DNA of 59,923 bases. Source: Helicobacteraceae bacterium (GTDB taxonomy: Bacteria; Campylobacterota; Campylobacteria; Campylobacterales; SZUA-545). The DNA lies in NCBI GenBank assembly GCA_031286325.1, contig JAITUT010000042.1, forward strand, positions 1 to 59,923, written 5' to 3'. The position numbers and the translations under genes are program-made. The notes beneath the pieces were generated by a model. The model worked only from the letters and a program-made list of their open reading frames with translations, did not search any database and was not told where the DNA came from. Shown in pieces: positions 40,179-49,849 of the stretch (positions within the stretch are counted from its first letter, which is position 1; every line of letters starts with the position of its first letter).

Positions 40179-40739
40179 ATGATAGTCTGCGCAGGAAAAA
40201 GCGAAAGATTTGATTTCGCGTTGCCGATCGGAGTAGGGCTCATAAACGCCGCGATCAATTTGACGGAACTTTGCGTAATGGAGCGTCCGAAATACCTGCT
40301 ATTTGTAGGCACGGCGGGATCATACGACACCGACCTCGCGCACCTTGAGATCGTTACGAGCGAGGGGGCGGCGAACATTGAATTGTCGTTCATAATGGGC
40401 AAAAGTTACACGCCGCTGGAAAACATTTTGATTTCACCGGGGGGGCTTGTAGCGCACCAAACGATCGTCAATTCCAGCAACTATATCACAACCGACGCCG
40501 AGATCGCCAAAGAGATGAAAAGGCACAAAATAGGGCTCGAAAATATGGAATTTTTCTCCGTGATTTCGGTGGCGAACGAATTTGGCGTGAGCGCGGGCGG
40601 CGTCTTTTGCGTAACAAACCACGCGGTCGCGGACGCGCACGATCAATACAACCGCAACCACGCAGCGGCATTGGACAAACTTGATCGCTATATGAAAAAA
40701 TTTGTGTTGCCGAGTTTGAGGGGCGAGGGTGATGAATAA
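40179..40739 (+). CDS. Nucleoside phosphorylase-like protein
   Basis: A 186-residue protein of the purine nucleoside phosphorylase / MTA nucleosidase fold. It has the GVGLINAAINL strand-turn-helix, LFVGTAGSYD near residue 55, NMEFFSVISVANEF (the M-E substrate motif) and VFCVTNHAVADAHDQYNRNH. It is shorter than MTAN or PNP and the usual catalytic Asp region is altered, so activity is uncertain. ATG 40179 (GAGGAGTTAAG ahead) is preferred to an upstream ATG inside the repeat. A gene of this kind next to rlmN recurs in Campylobacterota as far as I recall. Confidence 0.75.
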   Translation: MIVCAGKSERFDFALPIGVGLINAAINLTELCVMERPKYLLFVGTAGSYDTDLAHLEIVTSEGAANIELSFIMGKSYTPLENILISPGGLVAHQTIVNSSNYITTDAEIAKEMKRHKIGLENMEFFSVISVANEFGVSAGGVFCVTNHAVADAHDQYNRNHAAALDKLDRYMKKFVLPSLRGEGDE

Positions 40740-40812
40740 CGATCTTTCACAAATAAAGAACGAGCGGATCGCGAACAATATAGAAAGCGGGTTTAACGCG
40801 ATCGCCGAATGA
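40732..40812 (+). CDS. 26-residue ORF linking the phosphorylase-like gene and rlmN
   Basis: The frame MNNDLSQIKNERIANNIESG... starts inside the last codons of the phosphorylase-like gene and its TGA overlaps the rlmN ATG (ATGA at 40809-40812). It fills the gap exactly, so ribosomes could pass from one gene to the next. It could be a real small protein or only a coupling device. Confidence 0.45.
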   Translation: MNNDLSQIKNERIANNIESGFNAIAE

Positions 40813-41882
40813 AGAAATTTTTATTAGATTTTTCCCTCGCCGAGCTGTCGGCGCAATTTGACAAGCCATTTCGCGCCAAGCAAATTTACAAATTCGTTTA
40901 TCAGCAATACGGCGCGGATTTCGCGCAAATTTCCACGTTACCCAAAGAGACGCGCGCGTTTTTGGCGGAGAACTTTTCGCTGGATAATGTAACGATCGCG
41001 GCGCGCCAGACATCCAAAGACGGCAGTGAAAAGTTTCTATTTCATCTTGCGGACGATCATACGATAGAGGCGGTTTTGCTATTGATGCGCGAGGGCGAAA
41101 ACGACGAGGAGGGCGAAGTTGTGAAAGAGCCGCGCTACACGATTTGCATTTCGTCGCAAGTCGGTTGCAAGATCGGTTGCGCGTTTTGTATGACGGGTAA
41201 GGGTGGTTTCACGCGGAACATTTCGGCGGGCGAGATCGCAGCGCAGGCTTTGCTCATCAAACGCGAGAAAAATATGGCGACTGAGCGCGGGCTGAACATC
41301 GTCTTTATGGGTATGGGCGAGCCGTTGGATAATTTTGAGAATGTCGCAAAAGCGATCGGGATTTTGACCGACAAGGAGGGGCTGAATATCGCGCCGCGCA
41401 GGATCACGATCTCCACGAGCGGAATTACGCCCAAAATTGACGCGCTGGCGGCGTTAAACTCTGGCGTACTGCTCGCGATCTCGCTTCACGCCGTTGATAA
41501 CGAGACGCGCACGCGGCTGATTCCGCTGAACAAGGCTTACGACATTGAATCCGTGATCGCGGCTGTGCGGCGATTTCCGATTGATTTGCGCAAGCGCGTT
41601 TTATTTGAATATCTGATGATAGGCTCGCTAAATGATACTACCCAGCACGCCAAAAAACTTGTGAAGTTGCTGAGCGGTATTCCCGCGAAGGTGAATTTGA
41701 TCGCCTTTAACCCGCACGAAGGATCGGAGTTCGCGCGACCCAAGCGAGCCGATATGGAGACTTTTCAGCGGTATCTTTTGGATCGCGGAGTGGTTTGCAC
41801 GATCCGCGAATCGCGAGGCGTTGATATTGACGCCGCGTGCGGGCAACTACGCGAAAGGTTTTTCTTAGCGCGCTTAATCTAA
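40809..41882 (+). CDS. rlmN: 23S rRNA/tRNA A2503/A37 methyltransferase RlmN
   Basis: A 357-residue radical SAM methyltransferase. The cluster motif is C120-KIG-C124-AF-C127 (GCKIGCAFCMTG). GMGEPLDNFENV, ITISTSGITPKI and LAISLHAV are further hallmarks, and the resolving cysteine lies in DIDAACGQLRERF near the end. It makes C2-methyladenosine in 23S rRNA and some tRNAs. It starts on the stop of a 26-codon ORF. Confidence 0.95.
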   Translation: MKKFLLDFSLAELSAQFDKPFRAKQIYKFVYQQYGADFAQISTLPKETRAFLAENFSLDNVTIAARQTSKDGSEKFLFHLADDHTIEAVLLLMREGENDEEGEVVKEPRYTICISSQVGCKIGCAFCMTGKGGFTRNISAGEIAAQALLIKREKNMATERGLNIVFMGMGEPLDNFENVAKAIGILTDKEGLNIAPRRITISTSGITPKIDALAALNSGVLLAISLHAVDNETRTRLIPLNKAYDIESVIAAVRRFPIDLRKRVLFEYLMIGSLNDTTQHAKKLVKLLSGIPAKVNLIAFNPHEGSEFARPKRADMETFQRYLLDRGVVCTIRESRGVDIDAACGQLRERFFLARLI

Positions 41883-41982
41883 CTTTTTCCGCTAAAATAA
41901 CTCAACAAAAGCCAAATGTTTCACGCGGAACAAAAGGATAAAAAGCCTTAAAAGTCCATCGCGAGAAGTAGAAGGATAATCA

Positions 41983-42894
41983 TTGATTAAAAAATGCTTA
42001 TTTCCAGCGGCAGGTTACGGCACCCGCTTTTTACCGGCAACCAAAGTAATGCCCAAGGAGATGTTGCCGATCTGTACGAAGCCGCTCATTCAATACGGCG
42101 TGGAGGAGGCTATAGACGCGGGACTCACCACGATCGCGATCGTAACGGGGCGCGGCAAGCGCACCCTTGAAGATCACTTTGATGTGAGTTACGAGTTGGA
42201 GCACCAAATTAGCGGCACGACCAAAGAAAAAATGCTCGCCGATATTCGCCAAATCATTGACAAATGCCGCTTCTGCTACACGCGCCAGCGCGAGATGAAG
42301 GGTTTGGGGCACGCGGTTTTGACAGGCAGAAGTCTGATCGGGGACGAACCTTTCGGCGTGGTTTTGGCGGACGATCTATGCGTGAGCGATTTTGACGGCG
42401 TGATGAAGCAAATGGTAAATATCTTTAAGCGCGAAAAGTGCCCGATCGTAGCGGTGATGGAAGTGGAGCCAGCAGAGGTGAGCAAATACGGGATCGTGGA
42501 TGGCGAAATACACGGCGAAGCGCCGCAGGGTTTGATTCGCGTGCGAAGTATGGTCGAAAAGCCGAAACCTGAGGATGCGCCGAGTACCCTCGCCGTGATC
42601 GGGCGGTATATTTTGACGCCCGATATTTTCGAGGTTTTAGCGAGCCAAAAGGCGGGCGCGGGCGGCGAAATCCAACTCACAGACGCGATCTGCGCCCTCG
42701 CCAAACGCGGCAAAGTCCTTGCGTACCGCTTTGAGGGTTTGCGCTACGATTGCGGCAGTTTGGAGGGTTATTTGGAGGCGACAAACGCGATGTATTGCCG
42801 CGAACACTTTAACCTGAAAACTCCCCAAATGCGGACGATAATCTCCGCGTGGCAGCGGCGGCTTACCCAAATGGCGCGCAAGTTTTCCGATTAA
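41983..42894 (+). CDS. galU: UTP-glucose-1-phosphate uridylyltransferase
   Basis: A 303-residue nucleotidyltransferase making UDP-glucose for surface polysaccharides. It has the N-terminal LFPAAGYGTRFLPATKVMPKEMLPI, the substrate motif VVLADDLC, VEKPKPEDAPS and FEGLRYDCGSLEGYLEATN. The start is TTG 41983 with AGAAGGA 8 bp ahead. It stands alone between rlmN and a spacer. Confidence 0.95.
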   Translation: MIKKCLFPAAGYGTRFLPATKVMPKEMLPICTKPLIQYGVEEAIDAGLTTIAIVTGRGKRTLEDHFDVSYELEHQISGTTKEKMLADIRQIIDKCRFCYTRQREMKGLGHAVLTGRSLIGDEPFGVVLADDLCVSDFDGVMKQMVNIFKREKCPIVAVMEVEPAEVSKYGIVDGEIHGEAPQGLIRVRSMVEKPKPEDAPSTLAVIGRYILTPDIFEVLASQKAGAGGEIQLTDAICALAKRGKVLAYRFEGLRYDCGSLEGYLEATNAMYCREHFNLKTPQMRTIISAWQRRLTQMARKFSD

Positions 42895-43591
42895 AATTAA
42901 GACAAGGCGGCGACTTATTCTTGCCGCGATCGTGTTAATAAAGCGGCAGTAAGCAAGCGGCGGGCAAAAAATCGGCGAATTTTTCGTAAGAGACGAGCGC
43001 GGCGCGGATTATCTTTTTGAGCGGATCGCTAAAAGGTCGTCGATCTGATCGCGGCGCGGGATTTTCACTTGCGGCGAGCTTTGACGTGGCGGAGCTAGAC
43101 GAAAACAGGACAAAAATAGCGGCAAAATGAGGGCGGAGGATTTAATTTTTGCGGCGGATCGCGCCTTTATGCAGCGAAAAAGAGCGGCAAAAGCGCGTCG
43201 AGAGCGAGGCAAATTAGCGGCTTTGGCGATCCGCGAATTGAAAATAATGAATAAAATCAAAAAATTTATGGCTTTGATTAAGCCTTGTTTTGCGGCGGTT
43301 AAAGGTGAAATAAAGGCATTTTTATAGCCTTTAACGCCCAGTTGCTGCTGTAAGCGGAGAAGAGAGTTTTTGGAGTTGGCGGCTAGGGGCGCGATTATAG
43401 CGGCGTTTTTTGAGCAAAAATCCGGCGATTGTTGGAGCGCGGAACTTTTGTTTATTAGTCTTAAAATAGTCTGAAACGAAATTGAATTGAATAGGGTTTG
43501 GCTTGCGGTGTTGGGGCGTTAGATTTTTCTTGCTCTAGCGTCTTTAACGCCTTAAAGAGCGCGGCGATATACAAACGGCTTGAACCCTAAA
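42895..43591. other. 697-bp spacer between galU and rnpB
   Basis: No protein gene is convincing; frames present are short, basic and lack ribosome binding sites. A possible small RNA on the minus strand (43308-43388) is listed separately. Confidence 0.45.
43308..43388 (-). ncRNA. Candidate small RNA (promoter-like start, terminator-like end)
   Basis: On the minus strand a TATAAT (43399-43394) is followed by about 55 nt of non-repetitive sequence and then a hairpin AAAGGC-N9-GCCTTT (43332-43312) trailed by ATTTC. There is no clear -35 box. The size of about 80 nt would fit a small RNA downstream of rnpB, but no family is recognised. Speculative. Confidence 0.25.
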
Positions 43592-43912
43592 CGCGGTGGC
43601 TGTAAGCCGGGTTCTGTCGAGGACGGCGATTTATCTGACGCGCTTGTCGCCAAGCGGTTCAAAGCAAAGCGCTGAAATATGCCAAAATTTAACCTGACGC
43701 TTCTTGCTACAAGTTGGGCTTGCCCAGCTGACCCTGTTGCCAAGACCACTGGCGCGCTCTTACCGCGCCGTTTCACCCTTACCGCAAAAGCGGCGGTTTG
43801 CTTTCTGTTGCGCTATTCCCTTGGGTTGCCCCAGCCGCCCGTTAGGCGGAACTCTATTTGGCTGTAGCCCGGACTTTCCTCGCGAATTATCGCGCCGCCG
43901 CCCGCCACCGCG
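43592..43912 (-). ncRNA. rnpB: RNase P RNA (bacterial type A)
   Basis: The minus strand carries the universally conserved P4 5' strand GAGGAAAGTCCGGGCT (43881-43866) and, at the other end, ACAGAACCCGGCTTA. Between them is GGTAAGGGTGAAA followed by GCGGTAAGAGCGC. The terminal P1 helix pairs CGCGGTGGC (43912-43904) with GCCACCGCG (43601-43593), which fixes both ends. The RNA is the catalytic subunit that matures tRNA 5' ends. A TACAAT at 43924-43919 places the transcription start at about 43912, in agreement with P1. Confidence 0.96.
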
Positions 43913-43944
43913 CGGGGGATTGTAGTGTTTTTTTACTGCGATTG

Positions 43945-44013
43945 CTTCGCGGACTAGCAAAACTAGTTTTTGCGGCAAAGAGCTTCGTTTCTTGACCCCT
44001 CGAAAATCGCGCT
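43945..44013 (-). repeat. Dispersed two-hairpin repeat, copy D (inverted)
   Basis: On the minus strand: GCGCGATTTTCGAGGGGTC, an imperfect AAGA...TCTT hairpin, GCCGCAAAA, a second perfect hairpin ACTAG-TTTTG-CTAGT (43967-43953) and CCGCGAAGC. The flanks match copy C closely, while the stems differ. It ends about 20 bp before the rnpB -10 box. Confidence 0.5.
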
Positions 44014-44516
44014 GTTTCACGCGCGATCGCGGCGGCAAAACAGATTTCAATTTGGGTTTCGTAACTCTAAAATACTGCGCGATCGCGTATTTTCCCCTCA
44101 TTGTGGGCGCGAGGGTTTCTAATAGGAATGTTTTGCATTACAGATTAGGGGAAAGGCAAGAGCAAAGGATTTGTAAGGGGAAAGCGCGATCTAACGCGCA
44201 AACATATACTATAGCAAAGCGAGAGCCGATCAAGCATCGTTTGCTTTTTTCCTCGCAAACAGAAAGAAAGTTTTGCGTAAATAAGAACGCTGAAAACAGC
44301 GTTTTTGCGCGGGAAATCACACATAAATAATGGGGGTATAGAATTACGCCCCCAAAGGCGCGGCGACGAAATACGCGCCGCTTGCGCCCAAAATCCGCGT
44401 AATCTTATCGCACCGATCGCGCGAAAGAGATTGCAAGCTTCCTCCGCGTTTTGCAGTCGCCCGCTACGCTAGCTACTTAACGCTCCGCCGTAATGACCAA
44501 AAGCTCCAGACATCTT
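44014..44516. other. 503-bp spacer upstream of rnpB and downstream of dnaE
   Basis: No supported gene. It contains a terminator-like hairpin at 44286-44306, listed separately, and short unconvincing frames. Confidence 0.45.
44286..44306 (+). terminator. Short terminator-like hairpin
   Basis: AACGCTG-AAAA-CAGCGTT followed by TTT. The U-run is on the plus strand, but on the minus strand the same stem is followed by CTTATTT and could end the dnaE transcript. It lies 210 bp beyond the dnaE stop. Confidence 0.35.
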
Positions 44517-47500
44517 CTAAAAACTTCTAATCCCCTGCGTGGCGGCGAGGGTTACGGCTTCGTTTGAGACTTTAAAGCGCGTGGCGATCTCGTAGTCGTT
44601 CTTATCGCCGCGAATCAGGATTTTCACGGGGCGCTCGCCCTCCGCGCTCTGAAAAATTGAGTAAAGATTATTCAGCGCCGAAGTCTCCAAAACCTCAAAT
44701 GTGATTATCGGCGCGGATTTGGGCTCAGAAGCCGTTTTCCGCTCATTTTCGCCCTCACCCTGCCGATCGGGGCGAAAACGTTTTGGAGCACCGCGCGAGG
44801 GCTTCATATTGTAAGTCAGCGCGTCTTTGAAACTCATTGACTTAACGCAACGGATCGAAACGCGCTCGTCGTCCTTTTCAATGCGCACGTGAAATCCCAG
44901 CGGCATCGCCTCCGGCACATTTTCGTAGTCGATTTTAATGCGGTTGCCCTTTTCGTCGCGCCGCGCGATCTCCTCCTCTTCTGGGTTCAACAGGCTCAAA
45001 TCCTCCACCCCCAAAATTTCGGCGATCGCGTCCATATCGCGCTCAAACGCCATAAACTTCGCGCTTCCCACAAGGTCTGTGAGCGTGATTTCGCAATACT
45101 GCCCGCCCTTTTTGCTCTTTTTAATATCTATGCGGTCAATCGCGCCTATAAAAAGCGCTTCGGCGCTCTCGTCAACTCCAATTTCATCAATAAATTCGGT
45201 CGTCTTATAGTTCGCGCCATCTAGCTCCTCGCGATACTTTTCAAGCGGATGTCCGCCCACATAGACGCCCAAAACCGATCGTTCGTGGTGTAATAAAGCG
45301 TGCGGGCGCAGCTCGTCGAGATACGGCAAGTCCACGCGCACATCGTTCGCCATTTGGTCGCTGTCGCTCTCAAACAAGCCGCCCTTGCCCTCTTTGCGGA
45401 TTTTGTTCGCGTTTTGCGCCGCTTGGACTATTACATCAATTGAGCCCAGCATTGATTTGCGCGTGTAGCCAAATTTATCCAGCGCGCCCGCTTTAATGAG
45501 CGATTCCAAAACTTTCATATTGATCTTCTGCGAATCAACATTCGCCAAAAACTCCGCGATCGCGGAGAATTTGCCGCCGAGCTCCGCGCGAGTTTGCAAG
45601 ATGACCTCAATCGCCTTTTTACCCACGCCGTCTATCGCGCCGAAGCCGAAGATAATGCGCTCCGCTTTTCCGTCATCGTCATAGAGCGGCTTAAACTCGC
45701 GATCGGACAAATTCAGATCGGGAGGCAAAATTTTCAGCCCCATTCGCTTCGCCTCGTTGATATAAACCGCGATCTTTTTAGAGTTATTGGAGTCGTAAGT
45801 CAAAAGCGCCGTCATATATTCGGCGGGGTAGTAGAGTTTCAAATACGCCGTTTGATAGCCCACCATAGCGTATGACGCCGAGTGCGATTTGTTAAATCCA
45901 TAGCCGGCGAACTTTTCAATTAAATCAAAGAGCTCAACTGCCTTTTCGGTGTTGAAGCCGAGCTTCGCCGCGCCGTCGGCGAATTGCGCTTTGAGCTTGT
46001 CCATCTCCTCTTTTTTCTTTTTGCCCATAGCGCGCCGCACCAAATCCGCGCCGCCTAGCGAAAAGCCGCCGATCGTCTGCACGATTTGCATAACTTGCTC
46101 TTGATAGACGATCGTGCCGTATGTCGGCGACAAAATCGGTTCTAATTCGGGGAACATATACTCAACTTTTTCGCGCCCGTGTTTGCGCTCTACGAAACTG
46201 TCTAACATTCCGCTTTCTAAGGGTCCAGGGCGGAACAACGCGATCATCGCCACAACATCTTCAAAGCACGACGGTTTAAGCCGCCGCGCCAAACCCTGCA
46301 TTCCCGAACTTTCAAGCTGAAAAATGCCAAGCCCGTATCCTGAGGCGATCAGCTCAAAGACCTTCGCGTCTTCCATAGGCATTGATGAAAAGTCAATTTT
46401 AATTTTTTGATTTGCCTCAATGAGGCGTAAAGCGTAGTCAATTACCGATAAGTTTTGCAAGCCCAAAAAGTCGAATTTAATTAAATCCACATCTTCTAAA
46501 TAATGTCCGTCATATTGCACGATCACATCGTGAACGTATTCTTTTTTCGCCTCTTCTTCTTCGTCTAACTTTTCGCCGAAGCGGAACTTGTCTTTCTCTT
46601 TTTTGCGATATAACGGCGCTTTATTCCACAACGGCTCGTTGCTGATCACAACGCCCGCCGCGTGCACCCCGGCGTTGCGCTTCAAACCCTCTAATTGCCG
46701 CGCGTAACCCCAAATTTTCTTCTGCTCCTCTTTAATACGATCAATCTCGCGATCAATCTCGTTTTTCGTCATTTTGCCCGCGAGTTTTTCGCGATAATCT
46801 TTCAGATCGCCGCGCATAATAAAGTCTTTGATCTGCGCTAACTTCTCCTGAATTTGCGGCTCGCGCTCCCACGCTTTATCAAGGGTAATATCCAGCTCGT
46901 TTGGAATCAATTTGCACAGCTCGTTCGTGAGATTTAGCGGAATCTCCAAAACTCGCGAAACATCGCGGATCGCGTTTTTAGGCTTCAAAACGCCGAAAGT
47001 GATAACCATCGCGACATTCTCTTTGCCGTAAGCTTCCGCGACATAGCGGATTACTTGGTGGCGACGTTGCTGGCAAAAGTCCATATCAATATCGGGCATT
47101 GAGACGCGCTCAGGGTTCAAAAAACGCTCGAAAAGCAAGCCGTATTTGATCGGATCAATGTTCGTAATTTCCAGCGCGTAGGCGCATAAGCTTCCCGCCG
47201 CGCTGCCGCGTCCTGGACCAACTGGAATTTGGTTTTTCTTCGCGTAATTAACAAAATCCCAGACGATCAGCAGATAGCCCGAAAACTTCATTTTTTTGAT
47301 AATCGCGATCTCGTATTTAAGGCGTTCTTTGTATTTTTCGCGCAACTCCGCCGCAATGTGTTTTAGGCGTTCGTCCAACTTGCGATAGCACAACTCCTCA
47401 AACAAAACGGCGTCGTTTTCGTGGGAGTATTCTTGATCCGCCTTTACGATCGGCACATCGTTTTCGGCGGCGGTTTTTAACGCGAATTTATAATTGGGCG

Positions 47501-48389
47501 GCGTGGGGTTGCCGAGTTTGAGATTTAATTGGCACTTTTCGGCGATCTCCAAAGTGTTCGTAACGGCTTCGGGAATATCGGCGAAGATCGCCATCATCTC
47601 TTCGGGCGATTTAATATACATTTCGCGTACGGGGTGTTGCAATTTATCATCGCTTGTAATGCGTTTGCCGCTGCTGATCCACATATAAATATTCTGCGAT
47701 TCGGCGTTTTCGCGGCTGTTGTAGTGCGCGTCGTTTGTGGCGATAAGTTTGATGCCCAGTTCGCGCGAGAGGCGGATAATTTGATCGTCAATAAACTCTT
47801 GCGACTCATAGCCGTGCCGCATAATCTCCATATAAAAATCCTCGCCGAATATCTCTTGATATTCGCGCGCGACCTCTTTGGCGCGATCGTAACCGCCTCT
47901 GTGTTCCGCGTTTTTCGCCCCAGGACTGCCCTGCAATAGGTGAAAGTCAATTTCGCCGGCTATGCACGCGCTTGAGGCGATCAAGCCCTCGCTAAATTCT
48001 TTTAGGAGTTTTTTGTTGATTCTGGGGTAATAGTAGTAGCCGCGCAGATAACTTTCGCTGGCGAGGCGCATTAAATTTTTGTAGCCGATCTCGTTTTTGG
48101 CGAAGAGGCAGAGGTGAAAACGTTGCTTTAAGATTCGCTTGTCGTCAAACGACTCTTTTTCGCCTAGATCATCGTGATTGTGGAGGTAGGTTTCCATTCC
48201 GATAATGGGTTTAACGCCGTTTTTGGTCATAGTTTTGTAGAAGTCAATCGCGCCGAACATATTGCCGTGATCGCTCATTCCGACCGCGCCCATTCCGCGC
48301 TCTTTCACCGCGCGCGCGATGTCGTCAAGGCGGTTCGCGCCGTCAAGCATAGAGTAATCGGTGTGCAAATGCAGATGGACATAACTCAT
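44517..48389 (-). CDS. dnaE: DNA polymerase III alpha subunit
   Basis: A 1290-residue replicative polymerase. It starts with the PHP domain (YVHLHLHTDYSMLDG, MSDHGNMFGAIDF), followed by the catalytic palm aspartates in MPDIDMDFCQQRR, then GPGRGSAAGSLCAYAL, GVHAAGVVIS, TYGTIVYQEQVM, FNKSHSASYAMVGYQTAYLK and an OB-fold region near 1080. ATG 48389 is chosen because homologs begin MSYVHLH; an in-frame ATG 63 bp upstream adds an unconserved segment. Confidence 0.97.
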   Translation of the reverse strand: MSYVHLHLHTDYSMLDGANRLDDIARAVKERGMGAVGMSDHGNMFGAIDFYKTMTKNGVKPIIGMETYLHNHDDLGEKESFDDKRILKQRFHLCLFAKNEIGYKNLMRLASESYLRGYYYYPRINKKLLKEFSEGLIASSACIAGEIDFHLLQGSPGAKNAEHRGGYDRAKEVAREYQEIFGEDFYMEIMRHGYESQEFIDDQIIRLSRELGIKLIATNDAHYNSRENAESQNIYMWISSGKRITSDDKLQHPVREMYIKSPEEMMAIFADIPEAVTNTLEIAEKCQLNLKLGNPTPPNYKFALKTAAENDVPIVKADQEYSHENDAVLFEELCYRKLDERLKHIAAELREKYKERLKYEIAIIKKMKFSGYLLIVWDFVNYAKKNQIPVGPGRGSAAGSLCAYALEITNIDPIKYGLLFERFLNPERVSMPDIDMDFCQQRRHQVIRYVAEAYGKENVAMVITFGVLKPKNAIRDVSRVLEIPLNLTNELCKLIPNELDITLDKAWEREPQIQEKLAQIKDFIMRGDLKDYREKLAGKMTKNEIDREIDRIKEEQKKIWGYARQLEGLKRNAGVHAAGVVISNEPLWNKAPLYRKKEKDKFRFGEKLDEEEEAKKEYVHDVIVQYDGHYLEDVDLIKFDFLGLQNLSVIDYALRLIEANQKIKIDFSSMPMEDAKVFELIASGYGLGIFQLESSGMQGLARRLKPSCFEDVVAMIALFRPGPLESGMLDSFVERKHGREKVEYMFPELEPILSPTYGTIVYQEQVMQIVQTIGGFSLGGADLVRRAMGKKKKEEMDKLKAQFADGAAKLGFNTEKAVELFDLIEKFAGYGFNKSHSASYAMVGYQTAYLKLYYPAEYMTALLTYDSNNSKKIAVYINEAKRMGLKILPPDLNLSDREFKPLYDDDGKAERIIFGFGAIDGVGKKAIEVILQTRAELGGKFSAIAEFLANVDSQKINMKVLESLIKAGALDKFGYTRKSMLGSIDVIVQAAQNANKIRKEGKGGLFESDSDQMANDVRVDLPYLDELRPHALLHHERSVLGVYVGGHPLEKYREELDGANYKTTEFIDEIGVDESAEALFIGAIDRIDIKKSKKGGQYCEITLTDLVGSAKFMAFERDMDAIAEILGVEDLSLLNPEEEEIARRDEKGNRIKIDYENVPEAMPLGFHVRIEKDDERVSIRCVKSMSFKDALTYNMKPSRGAPKRFRPDRQGEGENERKTASEPKSAPIITFEVLETSALNNLYSIFQSAEGERPVKILIRGDKNDYEIATRFKVSNEAVTLAATQGIRSF

Positions 48390-48619
48390 ACAAACCCCCG
48401 TAAAAGTAAAAATTTTAGCGAAAGTTTTTGTGAGGGCGTGAGTTTCGCTCAATCAGCGGCGAAAGGGGCGGCGCGATCAGGGGCGTTTCGGGGGTAGCGT
48501 GGAGAGCAATTTAGACGGCAATTAAATTTTGCTTTTTAGGCGATCGCAGCGCACCCAAAAGACGAAAGTAAAAGGAACGCGCCCGTCATAAGCGAAAAGT
48601 TAAAATCTCGCATATTGAT

Positions 48620-49849
48620 TTATGCCGCATATGCTAAATTTATCGCAGTTATAGCATCGTCAAAATCGCCGTCCGCAATACAGTTAAACGCTTCATTGTC
48701 CAATCCAACAAAGAGCACATACATAAATTTCCTGAACTCGTAAATTTGCTCACGATTCAAATCAGAAAGCGTTTCTTTAATAACACTTGCTTTTGCGATA
48801 AGACAAATATGCTGATACGTAGCGTCAATTCGGTGGGTATTGCCATCTGGGTGGGCATAATTAAAATGTTGAGTAGGAGTAAGAGCAATTAAGTTTTCAC
48901 AATAGGCGGATATTTCTGGAAATTCTGATCCGGGGAAAATATGGTGAATGTTTGTAGCAAGATCGGAATTGTGCCGCTCGTCAAAAACTTCAGATTTACC
49001 GTCGCGGAACGAATCGTTGAAAGAGCGAACAAGTCTTTTCGCTTTTTGCGACATATACGAAATTAAACTGCTTGATAAGGATATATTTTCTTTTTCTGCA
49101 TATTGACGCCGCGTTAAATCTTTTGGTTTGTCCGCATAAATATCGCGGAAATTATTACGATTATACATCAGCATATCAAGGGTGATTTTATCTTTTGAGA
49201 GACGACCTTTTTCAGTTCCATATTTGCTTAATTGAAAAGCCAAAGGGTTTAAGACTTTTGTAAAAATTCTATTACACTCAAGCGATTTATTGATTTTAGT
49301 ATGCTTTATCGTAAAATCGGAAAACCCGTCTTTCATAGCGTAAAATGTAGCTTTTGTCTGTTTGTCAAAGAACTCGTCAAACAAATGCTTAATTCCCGAA
49401 TCGGACAATACCTTTGAAATATAAAGTTGCAAAAAAGTCAAGGCATTACGATCGCGAATAGCAAGATATTCCAAAATTTCGTTATCCCCGATAGAATAAA
49501 GGTTGCTGTTACCTTTTTTAGTTTTGATTAACACGCCTGCATACGCAAGCATTTCCATAGGTTGTTGAAAGAATTTATCATACTCGTTACGCGCCTTAGC
49601 CTCATTGGGGTTAGGTTTTTTGAATATCGCTTCAACATTTTCAACAGTATATTTGTTATACCAAATATCCCTTGAAGAAAATATTTTTTTGGGAACATCC
49701 TCAACGTAACAGACTATACAATCAGAAACAATCATCACAACATCAGCTGTGCATTTCTGGTCAATCCAACGAGCGTTTCCCGAAATACGAACGTCATAAT
49801 TACGTTGTGATAAAAAATTCTGAATATCTTCATTTTTTAGCCACTTCAT
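48620..49849 (-). CDS. HNH-type restriction endonuclease partner of the fused methyltransferase
   Basis: A 409-residue protein. N-terminal residues about 15-60 (NARWIDQKCTADVV) form a conserved-looking recognition block, the middle is helical, and the C-terminal part has an HNH-like site: NIHHIFPGSEFP, CENLIALTPTQHFNYAHPDG. It starts on the stop of the fused m5C/m6A methyltransferase (ATGA overlap), which strongly suggests it is the cognate restriction enzyme. HNH restriction enzymes of the Alw26I/Eco31I/Esp3I group pair with such modification activities, but I cannot confirm membership. Confidence 0.75.
   Translation of the reverse strand: MKWLKNEDIQNFLSQRNYDVRISGNARWIDQKCTADVVMIVSDCIVCYVEDVPKKIFSSRDIWYNKYTVENVEAIFKKPNPNEAKARNEYDKFFQQPMEMLAYAGVLIKTKKGNSNLYSIGDNEILEYLAIRDRNALTFLQLYISKVLSDSGIKHLFDEFFDKQTKATFYAMKDGFSDFTIKHTKINKSLECNRIFTKVLNPLAFQLSKYGTEKGRLSKDKITLDMLMYNRNNFRDIYADKPKDLTRRQYAEKENISLSSSLISYMSQKAKRLVRSFNDSFRDGKSEVFDERHNSDLATNIHHIFPGSEFPEISAYCENLIALTPTQHFNYAHPDGNTHRIDATYQHICLIAKASVIKETLSDLNREQIYEFRKFMYVLFVGLDNEAFNCIADGDFDDAITAINLAYAA

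Noticed and set aside
43992-44330. A 112-codon frame between rnpB and dnaE
   Set aside because: Its start lies in a copy of the dispersed repeat and its composition does not look like protein; no ribosome binding site.
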